Below, piece by piece: positions 1-12,535 of a DNA stretch of 64,000 nt (positions are counted from its first letter, which is position 1; every line of letters begins with the position of its first letter). The DNA lies in the NCBI RefSeq assembly GCF_949987535.1, contig NC_080081.1, positions 48,086,973-48,150,972 on the forward strand, read 5' to 3'. Source of the stretch: Balaenoptera acutorostrata. Lineage: Eukaryota; Chordata; Mammalia; Artiodactyla; Balaenopteridae. A program made the position numbers and the translations under genes. The notes under the pieces were generated by a model, which ran no database searches, was not told the DNA's origin, and was given only the letters and a program-made list of their open reading frames with translations.

Positions 1-300
1 TATCCTCAATTTTGTGGATGATTTGGAACATTTGGACAAAGCTAGTAAAGGTTTGTGCTTTTACAGAAAAGATTTTCGTGCTCTGGGTCTTCAGTTGATA
101 CAGAAAATAATGCCTTTTATTTGAACATACTTGCCACTTTGTCACTGTGTTTTCATACTAAATATGTCATTTTAAAAATAGAGAGAAAGTTGTAGGACAT
201 ATACTTTATCAATTGTCATTATTGGAGCTATGAGTTTAATTTTTTAACTGGATAATGAGGCCCTATATTCAAAAACACGTAGTTTTGCAGTTTTTTGGGT
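1..300 (+). other. DIAPH3 intron, unique sequence
   Basis: This is AT-rich intronic DNA before the first L1. I see no exon, RNA gene or recognisable repeat in it. Confidence 0.4.
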
Positions 301-664
301 TTTTTTTAACATCTTTACTGGAGTATAATTGCTTTACAATGTCGTGTTAGTTGCTGCTGTATAACAAAGTAAATCAGCTATATCTATACATATAGCCCCG
401 TATCTCCTCCCTCTTGCGTCTCTCTCCCACCCTCCCTATCCCACCCCTCTAGATGGACACAAAGCACCGAGCTGATCTCCCTGTGCTATGTGGCTGCTTC
501 CCACTAGCTATCTATTTTATATTTGGTAGTGTGTATATGTCCATGCCACTCTCTCACTTCATCCCAGCTTACCTTTCCCCCTCCCCGTGTCCTCAAATCT
601 ATTCTCTACCTCTGTGTTTTTATTCCTATCCTGCCCCTAGGTTCTTCATAACCATTTTTTTTTT

Positions 665-3600
665 TTAGATTCCATATATATGTGTTAGCATACACTACTT
701 GTTTTTCTCTTTCTGACTTACTTCACTCTGTATGACAGACTCTAGGTCCATCCACCTCACTACAAATAACTCAATTTTGTTTCTTTTTATGGCTGATTAA
801 TATTTCATTGTATATATGTGCCACATCTTCTTTATCCATTCACCTATCGATGGACACTTAGGTTGCTTCCATGGCCTGGCTATTGTAAATAGTGCTGCAA
901 TGAACATTGTGGTACATGACTCCTTTTGAATTATGGTTTTCTCAGGGTATATGCCCAGTAGTGGGGTTGCTGGGTCATATGGTAGTTCTATTTTTAGTTT
1001 TTTAAGGAACCTCCATCCTGTTCTCCATAGTGGCTGTATCAATTTACATTCCCACCAACAGTGCAAGAGGGTTCCCTTTTCTCCACACCCTCTCCAGCAC
1101 TTGTTGTTTGTAGATTTTCTGATAATGCCCATTCCAACTGGTGTGACGTGATACCTCATTGTACTTTTGATTTGCATTTCTCTAATAATTAGTGATGTTG
1201 AGCAGCTTTTCATGTGCTTCTTTGCATTCTGTATGTCTTCTTTAGAGAAATGTCTATTTAGGTCTTCTACCCATTTTTGGATTAGGTGGTTTGTTTTTTT
1301 AATATTAAGCTGCATGAGCTGTTTATATATTTTGCAGATTAATCCTTTGTCTGTTGATTCATTTGCAAATATTTTCTCCCATTCTGAGGGTTGTCTTTTT
1401 GTCTTGTTTGTGGTTTCCTTTGCTGTGCAAAAGCTTTGAAGTTTCCTTAGGTCCCATTTGTTTATTTTTGTTTTTATTTCCATTACTCTAGAAGGTGGGT
1501 CAAAAAAGATCTTTCTGTGATTTATGTCAAAGAGTGTTCTTCCTATGTTTTCCTCTAAAAGTTTAATAGTGTCTGGTCTTACATTTAGGTCTCTAATCCA
1601 TTTTGAGTTTATTTTTGTGTATGGTGTTAGGGGGTGTTCTAATTTCATTCTTTTACACGTAGCTGTCCAGTTTTCCCAGCACCACTTATTGAAGAGACTG
1701 TCTTTTCTCCATTGTATATCCTTGCCTCCTTTGTCATACATTAGTTGACCATAGGTGTGTGGGTTTATCGCTGGGCTTTCTATCTTGTTCCATTGATCTA
1801 TGTTTCTGTTTTTGTGCCAATACCATATTGTCTTGATTACTGTAGCTTTGTAGTATAGTCTGAAGTCAGGGAGTCTGATTCCTCCAGCTCCGTTTTCTTC
1901 CCTCAACACTGCTTTGGCTATTCAGGGTCTTTTGTGTTTCCATACAAATTTTAAGATTTTTTGTTCTAGTTCCATAAAAAAAGCCATCAGTAGTTTGATA
2001 GGGATTGCATTGAATCTGTAGATTGCTTTGGGTAGTATAGTCATTTTCACAATATTGATTCTTCCAATCCAAGAACATGGTATATCTCTCCATCTGTTGG
2101 TATCATCCTTAATTTCTTTCATCAGTATCTTATAGTTTTCTGCATACAGGTCTTTTGTCTCCCTCGGTAGGTTTATTCCTAGGTATTTTATTCTTTTTGT
2201 TGCAATGGTAAATGGGAGTGTTTCCTTAATTTCTCTTTCAGATTTTTCATCATTAGTGTATAGCAATGCAAGAGATTTCTGTGCATTAATTTTCTATCCT
2301 GCAACTTTACCAAATTCATTGATTAGCTCTAATAGTTTTCTGGTGGCATCTTTAGGATTCTCTATGTATAGTATCATGTCATCTGCAAACAGTGACAGTT
2401 TTACTTCTTCTTTTCCAATTTGTATTCCTTTTATTTCTTTTTCTTCTCTGATTGCCATGGCTATGACTTCCAAAACTATGTTGAATAATAGTGGTGAGTG
2501 TGGACATCCTTGTCTTGTTCCTGAGCTTACAGGAAATGTTTTCAGTTTTTCACCATTGGGAATGATATTTGCTGTGGGTTTGTCATATATGGCCTTTACT
2601 ATGTTGAGATAGGTTCCCTCTCTGCCCAGTCTCTGGAGAGTTTTTATCATAAATGGGTGTTGAATTTTGTCAAAAGCTTTTTCTGCATCTATTGAGATGA
2701 TCATATGCTTTTTATTCTTCAATGTGTTAATATGGTGTATCACATTCATTGATTTGCGTATATTGAAGAATCCTTGCATCTCTGGGATAAATCCCACTTG
2801 ATCATGGTGTATGATCCTTCTAATGTGTTGCAGGATTCTGTTTGCTAGTATTTTGTTGAGGATTTTTGCATGTATATTCATCAGTGATATTGATCTGTAA
2901 TTTTCTTTGTTTTTTAGTATCTTTGTCTGGTTTTGGTATCAGGGTGATGGTGGCCTCATAGAATGAGTTTGGGAGTGTTCCTTCCTCCGCAGTTTTTTGG
3001 ATGAGTTTGAGAAGGATGGGTGTTAGCTCTTCCCTAAATGTTTGATAGAATTCACCTGTGAAGCCATCTGTCCCGGACTTCTGTTTGTTGGAAGATTTTT
3101 AATCACAGTTTCAATTTCATTACTTGTGATTGGTCTGTTCATATTTTCTGTTTCTTCCTGGTTCAGTCTTGGACAGTTACTCCTTTCTAAGAATTTGTCC
3201 ATTTCTTCCAGGTTGTCCATTTTATTGGCATAGAGTTGCTTGTAGTAGTCTCTAGGATGCTTTGTATTTCTATGGTGTCTTTTGTAACTTATCCTTTTAC
3301 ATTTCTAATTTTATTGATTTGAGTCATCTCCCTCTTTTTCTTGATGTGTCTGGCTAATGGTTTGTCAATTTTGTTTATCTTCTGAAAGAACCAGATTTTA
3401 GTTTTATTGATCTTTGCTATTGTTTTCTTTGTTTCTATTTCATTTATTTCTGCTCTGATCTTTATGATTTCTTTCCTTCTGATAACTGGGTTTTGTTTGT
3501 TCTTCTTTCTCTAGTCCCTTTTGGTGTAAGGATAGATTGTTTATTTGAGATTTTTCTTGTTTCTTGAGGTAGGCTTGTATTGCTATAAACTTCCCTCTTA

Positions 3601-4478
3601 GAACTGCTCTTGCTGCATTCCATAGGTTTTGGTTCATTGTGTTTTCATTGTCATTTGTCTCTAGGTATTTTTGATTTGCTCTTTGATTTTTTCAGTGATC
3701 TCTTTGCTATTTAGTAATGTATTGTTTAGCCTCCATGTGTTTGTGTTTTTTACGTGTTTTTCACTGTAATTGGTATCTAATCTCATAGCGTTGTGGTCAG
3801 AAAAGATGCTTGAAATGATTTCAGTTTTCTTAAATTTACTGAGGCTTGATTTGTGACCCAATATGTGATCTATCATGGAGAATGTTCAGTATGCAGTTGA
3901 GAAGAAAGTGTAATCTGCTGTTTTGGGGTGGAATGTCCTGTAAATATTAGTTAAATCTACCTGGTCTATTGTGTCATTTAAAGCTTGTGTTTCCTTATTA
4001 ATTTTCTGTTTAGATTATCTGACCATTGGTGTAAGTGAGGTGTTAAAGTCCCCCACTATTATTGTGTTACTCTCGATTTCCTCTTTTATAGGTGTTAACA
4101 GTTGCCTTATGTATTGAGTTGCTCCTATGTTGGGTGCATAAATATTTACAATTGTTATATCTTCTTCTTGGATTGATCTCTTAATCATTATGTAGTGTCC
4201 TTCCTTGTCTCTTGTAACATTCTTTATTTTACAGTCTATTTTATCTGATATGAATATTGCTACTCCAGCTTTCTTTTGATTTCCATTTGCATGGAATATC
4301 TTTTTCCATCCCCTCACTTTCAGTCTGTATGTGTCCCTAGGTCTGAAGTGGGTCTCTTATAGACAGCATATATATGGGTCTTGTTTTTGTATCCATTCAG
4401 CAAGCCTGTGTCTTTTGGTTGGAGCATTTAATCCATTCACGTTTACGGTAATTATCGATATGTATGTTCCTATGACCA
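665..4478 (-). pseudogene. L1 ORF2 remnant (endonuclease / reverse transcriptase), copy 1
   Basis: Several frames together cover an APE-type endonuclease ([22 protein letters not shown]), a reverse transcriptase ([28 protein letters not shown], and [12 protein letters not shown] with the catalytic FADD box) and a C-terminal Cys-rich part ([19 protein letters not shown]). The expected start codon at 4476-4478 reads TTG. A TAA at 4357-4359 replaces the Gln before the catalytic Glu of the endonuclease QETH motif. Further frameshifts near 3240, 2290 and 1920 break the frame. It is an inactive relic. Confidence 0.88.
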
Positions 4479-4518
4479 ATTTCTCAATTTCTCTCTTTTA
4501 TTCTCTTGTGTTTCCCAC

Positions 4519-5428
4519 TTAGAGAAGTTCCTTTAGCATTTGTTGTAGATCTTGTTTGGTAGTGCTGAATTCCCTTAGCTTTTGCTTGTCTGTAAAGCTT
4601 TTGATTTCTCCATAGAACCTGAATGAGATCCTTGCCAGCTAGAATAATCTTGGTTGTAGGTTCTTCCCTTTCATCACTTTAAGTATATCATGCCGCTCCC
4701 TTCTGGCTTGTAGAGTTTCTGCTGAGAAATCGGCTGTTATCCTTATGGGAGTTCCCTTGTATGTTATTTGTTGTTTTTTCCTTCCTGCTTTCAATAATTT
4801 TTCTTTGTCTTTAATTTTTGCCAATTTGAGTACTATGTGTGTCGGCCTGTTTCTCCTTGGGTCTATTCTCTATGGGACTCTCTGCGCTTCCTGGACTTGG
4901 GTGGCTATTTATTTTCCCATGTTAGGGAAGTTTTTGACTATAATCTCTTCATATATTTTCTCTGGTCCTTTCTCTTTCTCTTCTCCTTCTGGGACCCCTA
5001 TAAAGTGAATGTCATTGTGTTTAATGTTGTCCTAGAGGTCTCTTAGGCTGTCTTCATTTCTTTTCATTCTTTTTTCTTTATTCTGTTCTGTGGCAGTGAA
5101 TTCCACCATTCTTTCCTCCAGGTCACTTATCCGTTCTTCTGCCTCAGTTAGTTATTCTGCTATTGATTCCTTCTAGTGTAGTTTTCATTTCAGTTATTGT
5201 ATTGTTCATCTCTGTTTGTTTGTTCTTTAATTCTTCTAGGTCTTTGTTAAACATTTCTTGCATCGTCTCGATCTGTGCCTCCATTGTTTTTCCGAGGTCC
5301 TGGATCATCTTCACTATCATTATTCTGAATTCTTGTTCTGGAAGGTTGCCTATCTCCACTTCATTTAGTTGTTTTTCTGGCGTTTTATCTTGTTCCTTCA
5401 TCTGGTACCTAGCCCTCTGCCTTTTCAT
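4519..5428 (-). pseudogene. L1 ORF1 remnant (copy 1)
   Basis: ORF1 encodes the RNA-binding, trimerising protein of the L1 particle. The start MKRQRARYQMKEQDKTPEK and a coiled-coil stretch (EAQIETMQEMFNKDLEELK) are readable in one frame for 94 codons, to 5144. The C-terminal part reappears in another frame with DFSAETLQARRERHDILK, where intact copies have the RNA-binding domain. At least one frameshift and several stops separate the pieces, so no full protein can be made. Confidence 0.8.
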
Positions 5429-5503
5429 CTTGTCTATCTTTCTGTGAATGTGGTTTTTGTTCCACAGGCTGCAGGATTGTAGTTCTTCTTGCTTCTGCTG
5501 TCC

Positions 5504-7479
5504 TCATACCCTGTTTAAATTGTTTCTTCTATAAAGTGGGGATTGTAGCACTTTTTTTGCAGAGAGGCATGTGATTGGATGAGATGTTCTTTCACACTTT
5601 TTCCTGAGATATATGTTTCTTTGAAGTGTATATCTTATATAGTCTGTTGAAAAAAAAAAGTTGGAAACAGTTAATCTGGATTTTTAAGGCAAAAATTAAA
5701 TCTTTTAACTTTTTACTCTTGCATCCTAATGTTCTAGTGGATTACTCTTTACTTTTCCCTTGTGCTACCTTAAAATGTTCATGGCATAAGAAGATAATGT
5801 CCCTATGTATAGGTGTAAGTGTTTTATGGGAATTTAAGAAGGGAAAATAATCCAAATCATCTTCTCATATTAAACAGTGTGAGACTGGCCAAAAAGGCAC
5901 AGAGGAAAAGAACATTAAAAATAACTCACAGATACTCACCGTAGCTTTTAAGTGATTAGTTCATTAATTCAAGTAAGGCAACTTTCTTAAAATGAGGTTT
6001 CTGGAATTCTGGAATAAAATTTAAGTAAATGGGATGAAAAAGGATTGAAAATGCATGTTCTTGATGAATATTAAGCTTGATAAGTAACAGAGTACTAGAT
6101 GAAGAAGTGCTGCCTTCAAGTGCCTTGAAATATAGAGGAATTTCTTTTTCTGGGGAAAAGATGGTTGAGTAGTTAATAGCTTACATCAGCATTAGGTTTT
6201 TAGCAAAAATAAAATCAGTGTGGGCATTTTCTCATAATAGCAGTTTGCACTTCTGGTCACTTTACTATTTTTCCTACTCGTTCTAAAACAAAATAGTAAG
6301 GTGGAACATACTTCTCTTTCAGATGTATTTTTTATTGTATAATATATTTTCTAGCAGTTTTTGCTATGAATTAAGATAAATGTCATTTATCTATTTTGAC
6401 TCATTTGATTGTACTTAAAATTCTGTATAAATATTACAATATTTTGCTTTTCAAAAATATTTAACTTTCATAAGGGTTTCCTTGCAGTGTTGTAACTTGG
6501 TAATGATGTTTTTCTGTTTGTTTTCTTTTTTGGTGTTTCTGTGGGGCATTCTGGGGCCTTGGGGTTTTAGTTTCCATCTGTTATAGCGGAGGCATGCATA
6601 TGTGTATGGGCCAGCAGATACTGCGAATGTGTTTCACAGGGAGCAGCCAACTTCATATTTGAAATAGAAAAGCCATCACTGAGAGATTTTTTTTACAGTG
6701 TAGGTGTTTGTTGAGATAGATTTCTTTTCGTGAGTTTATTACCCTATTAATGGATGGGATTTTAGAGGAATAAATGTAATGTTTTGGATGAATAAGCCTA
6801 TGTTTTCTTTGGAAAATTTCAGTGCTCTTATATTATACATCATCATTTGAAAGTTTCCAGATTCGAAATCTCCTCAGTGAGCTATCACATGAATTTATAA
6901 TACCTTTGTTTCTGAGACATAACAAATCCTGGCCATTAGGTACTCCTGGATCAGCAGGGGGAGGTTTCATTGTAACTGATGAGCTTACCCGTATGACAGT
7001 GTTCAAGAATCTACTTCATTAGGGCTGCTTCTTTGCTAAAAGATAACGGCTTACAGCTTTTCTGTTGTATTTCAGTGAAAATATTTTGGATCATTATTGT
7101 ATTTCTGTATACCATTGTAATATTTCTTTCCTTTATGGACTCCTAAGGGTTGAATACGTTTTTCCCTTGTCTAAACAGTTGAAATTAACGAACTCTAATC
7201 TATGATGGTTTTATTGATTATTTCACAATAACCTGTTTCATTATTAATTTGGAATGGTATTTTATTAATGAATAGAAAATATGACCAAACTTTGGAGGTT
7301 TTGGAGTGTATTAAAATAATACCAAGGTAAATTTACAGTGTCACCTTGTTCAGCCCATGTCTTTTTTAAGGTATTATAGCTCTTCCACATATTTCCATTT
7401 TTCCCTAGATAGTTAACTCTGAATTCTAGAGATACCATGCTAGTCTAGTCTGTAACTCACTTATTCACTCATTCATTTA
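5504..7479 (+). other. DIAPH3 intron, no recognised feature
   Basis: This is AT-rich intronic sequence. A 66-codon open frame at 6822-7022 has no recognisable protein pattern and no splice sites that would make it a convincing exon. I could not identify an interspersed repeat. Confidence 0.4.
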
Positions 7480-8340
7480 ATAAGCATGTGTTGTGTGATT
7501 ACCGTGTCAGAAACTGTGCTCTATCTTGCTGCTTTTCCAAGGTGTGGTTTCTGTGTCTTGGTGCAGCCCCGGTTACCTCACTCACAACTGTCTCCTCTCC
7601 TTATGTACGCAACTTCCTCCCCTTTTTCTATGCACCCTCTAAGTATTGCTTTTATTATTAGCCTAATACTGAGTCCTTCTCTTTTTTCTCTCTGTAGCTT
7701 CTCCTTAGGTGATCTCTTTAGTCTCCAAGGGCTTAAATAGCATCGTTACATTAATGACTTACAGATTTATATCCCAGACTTCCTTCTGAGCTCCACACTT
7801 GCATATCCAACAGCTTACTTGCCATTTCCAGCTACACTTCAGTGTGTAGATCATGATATGCTGTAAAATGTGGCTCTTGATTCCTACTCCCTTACTCTGT
7901 CCTCCCCAGATTTTATTTACTTGAGAAATTCCTTTTTGGCTCACTTTCTTCTGATTTCCTTTTTCTCATTTCCCCTGCCTCCTAGCCCTCAGCAGGTCAG
8001 CTGAGAGCTGTGTGGTAGATTCTGTGGAAAGTGGCAGCTGTGGCCTAGAATGTTGTCTAGATCTCTCCTTTGTCAGGTACCTTAAAGTAAATGTCCCTTT
8101 CCCTTTGGTACTTTTTCCTGGTGCTTGCTGGGAACCTCACCTAAGTTTCTGTGTATTCCAGTCTTTCTTTAAAGATAAATTCATAGGTTTTCCAGAAAAT
8201 CTTAGACCACTATTCAAGAACTACTACTCTAGATTAGAGACTATTCCTGGAACTGCTGGGAATGAAATTAGCTTCTTGAGAAAGGACAATATTCAGTGTA
8301 TTATCAGAGTGGATTTAATGATTGCCCATTTCTAATTTTT
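7480..8340 (+). repeat. Possible old LINE-derived sequence
   Basis: The stretch is richer in C and T than its surroundings. Around 7700-7870 it has the wording of an ancient mammalian LINE (CTTAAATAGCATCGTTAC, then TTATATCCCAGACTTCC, then TCCAACAGCTTACTTGCCA). It is strongly diverged and I cannot fix its borders or family. Open frames here (7486-7740 and 8012-8335) show no protein pattern. Confidence 0.35.
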
Positions 8341-8617
8341 TTCACTTTTTCCATTTCCACATTTTCACCTTTCAGGAGCATTCTTTGATGTTTTATATTT
8401 GAGTTTTTGTTTGCTCTATTTTATAGACCTCTCTGCTTTTAAGACTGTTTGTTTGCTTTTAGCCAGTAATACCTTGGTCTGGCCCAAATATTTGTCTAGT
8501 CAAATACATCTCCTGGTTTTCAATTCCTCATGACTTTCCAACACTTTATGATAAATGCCTTACTAAATACTGAATGCTTGTCTTTTATTCACCTACTGTG
8601 AGCACTTAGAACGCTTA

Positions 8618-8644
8618 ATTTCCAGGTGGCTGCCACCTGGAAAT
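8618..8644. repeat. 27-bp perfect palindrome with two E-boxes
   Basis: Two 13-bp arms, ATTTCCAGGTGGC and its exact complement, flank a single T. Each arm holds an E-box of the CAGGTG/CACCTG kind (8623-8628 and 8634-8639), the site bound by ZEB and SNAI repressors and some bHLH proteins. The palindrome is visible directly; any regulatory role is inference. Confidence 0.8.
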
Positions 8645-9163
8645 GCATAGTGTTTGAGAATTTCAAATTCATCTGCTGTAACAAGCAGAACGCATTTTCA
8701 AAGGCTTCCATTAACCTCCTTATGCTCTAGTCTTCCAAAAATGCCAATTAAAATGTATTAGCAAGTTGGATATATATTTTAGATATTCAGTATTAGTTAT
8801 TAATTCAACTGCATTTTATATTTTAAGTGTATATTATAAATATATAAAAATATTTATTATGCAACAAAATTAACAGCACAACCAACATGGTGTTAGTTGA
8901 AACCATTATGTCATGGAGATTAAAGTTGGGCCCTCATAATTTTGCAAGATAAATAAATTATTTTGGTATTTTAAACCAATTGTAAAGTATTAAGAGTCTT
9001 ATGAAAATACGCATTCTTAGTGTATATTTCTGCCAATACAATGAAATAATTTGACAGGACACATTGTTGATGGTGGGGGCATTTATAGTAAGCTAATTTA
9101 GTTACAGAAGACAACCATGTAGGATATTGCTTTAATTGTCAATAAAGAGCACAAAATATATTC
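8645..9163 (+). other. DIAPH3 intron, no recognised feature
   Basis: This is AT-rich sequence with no open frame of note and no recognised repeat. Confidence 0.35.
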
Positions 9164-9552
9164 TGTTATGGGCTGAATTCTGTCCCCATATATTGAAGCC
9201 CTTTGTATGTTGAAGCCCTGACCCCTGGTACCTCAGAATGTGACTCTATATGGAGAGAGGGTCTTTAAAGTGGTGCTTAAGTTAAAATGGGACCCATAGG
9301 TTGAGCCCTAGTACAATCTGACATGTGTGCTTATAAGAAGAGGAAATTTAGACCCAGGGAGACATCAGGGGTGTGCATACCAGACCAACCATGTGAGGAC
9401 ACAGAGAGAAGGTGGCTACCTGCAAGCCAAAGAGAGATGCTTCAGAAGAAATCAAACTTACCAACATCTTGAACTGTGAGAAAATAAATTTCTATTGTTT
9501 AAGCCACCCAGTCTGTGGCATTTTGTGATGGCAGCCCTAGCAAACTAATCCA
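9164..9552 (+). mobile_element. Solo LTR of ERVL-MaLR type (MLT1-like)
   Basis: The 389-bp element starts TGTTATGGGCTGAATTCTGT and ends with the wording GCCCTAGCAAACTAATCCA, both typical of MLT1/MST-type LTRs. The internal phrase GTACCTCAGAATGTGACT and a polyadenylation signal near the 3' end (AAAATAAATTTC at about 9481) agree. It is clearly diverged, so it is an old insertion. No internal retroviral genes are attached. Confidence 0.8.
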
Positions 9553-11471
9553 ATAATTTAAGACATTTTTCTTACTTAGTTTTTTGGCTTTAGAATAGAG
9601 TGGACTGTACTGCATGATTTTTGACTTTATCAGATAATTTGAAGAAACAGTCCTAGACCTGCTGTGTTGGATGTTCACTAGTAATCAATTCAGGAATAGC
9701 AAAGGTTCTTACACAAACCATGAATTATCACATGATTTTAAATAATTCCAAGTATGCCTCAATTCCTTTTTTTGAATAGATGACACATAAATTAGTACAT
9801 GTGTGAGGAAATATTGAGGCATTCTAAATAAATATATTCATGAGCATTTACATTTAATTTTCATGGTGAGATCTCTGGCATCTCCTGGATCTTATTTTAG
9901 AATGCATTCATTTACACTGAACTAAGTGTACTAAGTTTTTGTTTTGTTTTATCATGTCTTTTACTCATTATATCCCTACATGTATTTCTTTACCACTTCT
10001 CCCTGTTTTGCTACTGTAATAGTTGTAATTTTCTTATAAGCAAGTAGCTAACAAAGACTAGTAACACTCTGAACTATCTGTTGACAGTTTTCTAAACGTG
10101 AGGTATGAATAGATGGTTTTACCTTTCTTTTTTTCATTGTCCTGTGGAAATAGTGAAAGTATTCGATGTCTCCTACTTGTGTACCATTGATTCCACATAT
10201 AGATGAAGAGTAAGAAGCTATGTCTGGAAAGCTAGTTTATGACTCCTATGTAGTTATATCTCAACTATTTTGACCATCTGTAGCCATCTAATACATATAC
10301 TCAGGGAGTGTAAAACAATTTTAATATTACTACAAGCTAAATATAATTTAAAAATAAATTTATTTTTAAAAGGCAATTCACATGTAGGTTTCCATATACT
10401 TACTAAAAGGGCTATATATGTAAAATTTTACATTCAGCAAATTAACACTTTTAACATAAAAAGATATGATGAAATATAACTGAACCATTCACAAGGTAAT
10501 TGCAGGATTTATGAAAAATATTTATAGTGTACTGGGAGTGCAGTGTACTGGTAAAGAGCCACTAGGTCCAAGTTGTTTGATGAGCAACATTTTATTTAAG
10601 TCCTGCCAGTTTATTTCCAAGGATTATCTATGTAGAGTTGGCATCAAAAGTTTAAATTGGAGACCTGAGTGTGATAAGGTTGTATTACACTATTTTATGG
10701 TGCAAATATAAACCATTTTGGAAGGCAGCAGAAAGGAATATAGACAGAGCATGGCCAAAATCTCTAGAAGGATTAAGGATTCTTTAGAGTGACATTGAAG
10801 AACACTGGCATGGAGGAACTACTTTCAGCTAAAGATTGCTTTTTGAGATACTGAGCTAGGAACATTTCCTGAATTGGCTGCTGCTTGGGCTGATAGATGA
10901 TGATGAAGAAGAAAAACACACCAGGAAGACCTCTGTATCTTTTTTGGAGGTTAGCAGACTGAAAGTGGCATCAATACAGCATTAATCTTTTCAAGAAACT
11001 AACAGTTTACAGTGTTTGCAGATTTTTGGCCAGCTACAGATTTGAAATAGCTATTTGAATAGTTCTATCAGTGTCACCTATGAGCCATAGCTAACATCAA
11101 GTAACAGGACAGGATCAACAGTGATGACCAAGGTCTTGGAGCTTTCTTAGACTGCTGGCTGGGAAGCAATATTTACTGTACTTCAGTTTTGCAACATGAA
11201 GTGAGAAATTACAAACCAGGTAGATGAAAGAAAATTTCCCAGCATTTTGAAGGATAGCTTAACATAACAAATCTGTATACTATAAAGAAATCTAAGCAGT
11301 GGATGGAGCAAACACAGTTATGGCTGTCTGTTGAGTCTCATTGCTCACAAAATTGACATGTAACCAACTGGGTGAAGAGGCATGGAGCTGATAAGATGCT
11401 GAAGGTAGAATTGCCAACTGCTTCCCAAAACCAGACTGTGTTTATATGGCTTGCAAAATCTTGAATTAGTA
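9553..11471 (+). other. DIAPH3 intron, no recognised feature
   Basis: This is AT-rich sequence. Short open frames at 10270-10479 and 10511-10711 show no recognisable protein pattern. I identified no repeat. Confidence 0.35.
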
Positions 11472-11904
11472 GTTGTTTTAGTTTCCTAGGGCTGCCATAA
11501 AGTATCACCACATACCAGGTCACTTTAAACAACATAAATTTATTCTCTAACTGTTCAGGAATACAGAAATCTGAAATCAAGGTGTTGGTAGCATTGGTTT
11601 CTTCTGTAGTCTCTCGGGAGAAACCATCCAATGCCTCTCTCTAAGCTTCTAGTGGCTGCCAGCAATCCTTGGCATCCCTGTGCCTCTATTTTTATATTGC
11701 TTTCTTCTCCATGTCTTTGTATCCTCACCTCTCTTTTTAAGGACAGCAATCACTTGATTCAGGGCCCACCCTAGATCCAGGATGGTTTCATCTTGAGATC
11801 TTTAACTAATTCTCTTTGCAAAGACCCTGTTTCAAAATAAGTCACTTTCTGATGTTCTGGGTGGACATGGAGTTTGGGGGACACTATTCAACCCACTCCA
11901 GTCA
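11472..11904 (-). mobile_element. Solo LTR of MLT1 type, minus strand
   Basis: Read on the minus strand, the element begins near GGAGTGGGTTGAATAGTGTC. It continues with the family phrases GGGTCTTTGCA and GTGGGCCCT and a polyadenylation signal in AGAGAATAAATTTATG, and ends near GCAGCCCTAGGAAACTAAAA. It is old and diverged. The open frames over it (11338-11631 and 11555-11749) are chance frames in the LTR. Confidence 0.75.
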
Positions 11905-12240
11905 TCGTTGTCATCCATCCTATAAGTGCATGGAGGCAGCACCATCATCTCTGAGTATTATGAAATAGTTAAGGGTAACTGCACTGTTAGCATTATATAT
12001 AGAAAGCGTTTATATTATGTTGTGAAATGTTTTGGTGTTTAAGGGTTATTGTTGATGATGAGCTGCGAAATACCTTTTTCTTATATCATCATATGCAAAT
12101 ACTGAAGCAGTTAAAGCTGAAATTCATAATATGCCGCTGAATTTAAGGAGTTTTTATTGACAGGCAGTGACAATTACAATAATTCCAATAAATGATTTCA
12201 GTGGGTGAAATAAAAACATGATAGAGGCATTATATTATAG

Positions 12241-12500
12241 GAGAGGCTATTATTACAATCATGGACTCTGAAGCTAGACAACTGGGGTTCAAACCCCAAC
12301 TCTGCCCATTGCCAGAGGAATAACCTTGGATGAGTTTCTTATCCTCTCTAGGACTCAGTTTTCTTATGTATAAAATGGGGATAATAGTAGTATTAATTTA
12401 GAGGTTTGGTGTGAGGATTAAATAGGTTTGTATGTGTACATATTTATAAAGCTTGTATGTAGCACCTAGTTAGCACTATGTAAATATTCTCCACATTTGT
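12241..12500 (+). repeat. MIR SINE
   Basis: The wording is that of the MIR consensus: ATGGACTCTGAAGC, GGGTTCAAACCCCAACTCTG, GGACTCAGTTTTC, AAAATGGGGATAATAGTA and GAGGATTAAAT. It is an ancient tRNA-derived element with the usual divergence. Confidence 0.8.
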
Positions 12501-12535
12501 TGTAGTTGTTGCTGTTGTTTTTCAGTGATTATTTC

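Larger units (their letters stand above)
301..5503 (-). mobile_element. L1 retrotransposon 1, 5'-truncated, antisense to the gene
   Basis: The 3' end is at the left: a T-rich run and then the complement of CAATAAAGATGTTAA-type L1 tail sequence. Reading leftwards on the minus strand there are a short piece before ORF1, an ORF1 remnant, an ORF2 remnant and the 3'UTR. Similarity to the copy at 47227-53581 stops near 5503, just upstream of ORF1, so the insertion is truncated close to the end of its 5'UTR. ORF1 is of the type in the 47-kb copy, but the 3'UTR is of the type in the 17-kb and 32-kb copies. I could not resolve a target-site duplication. Confidence 0.9.

Noticed and set aside
8012..8335. 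107-codon open frame considered as a possible exon
   Set aside because: No protein family pattern, no convincing splice sites and repeat-like surroundings.
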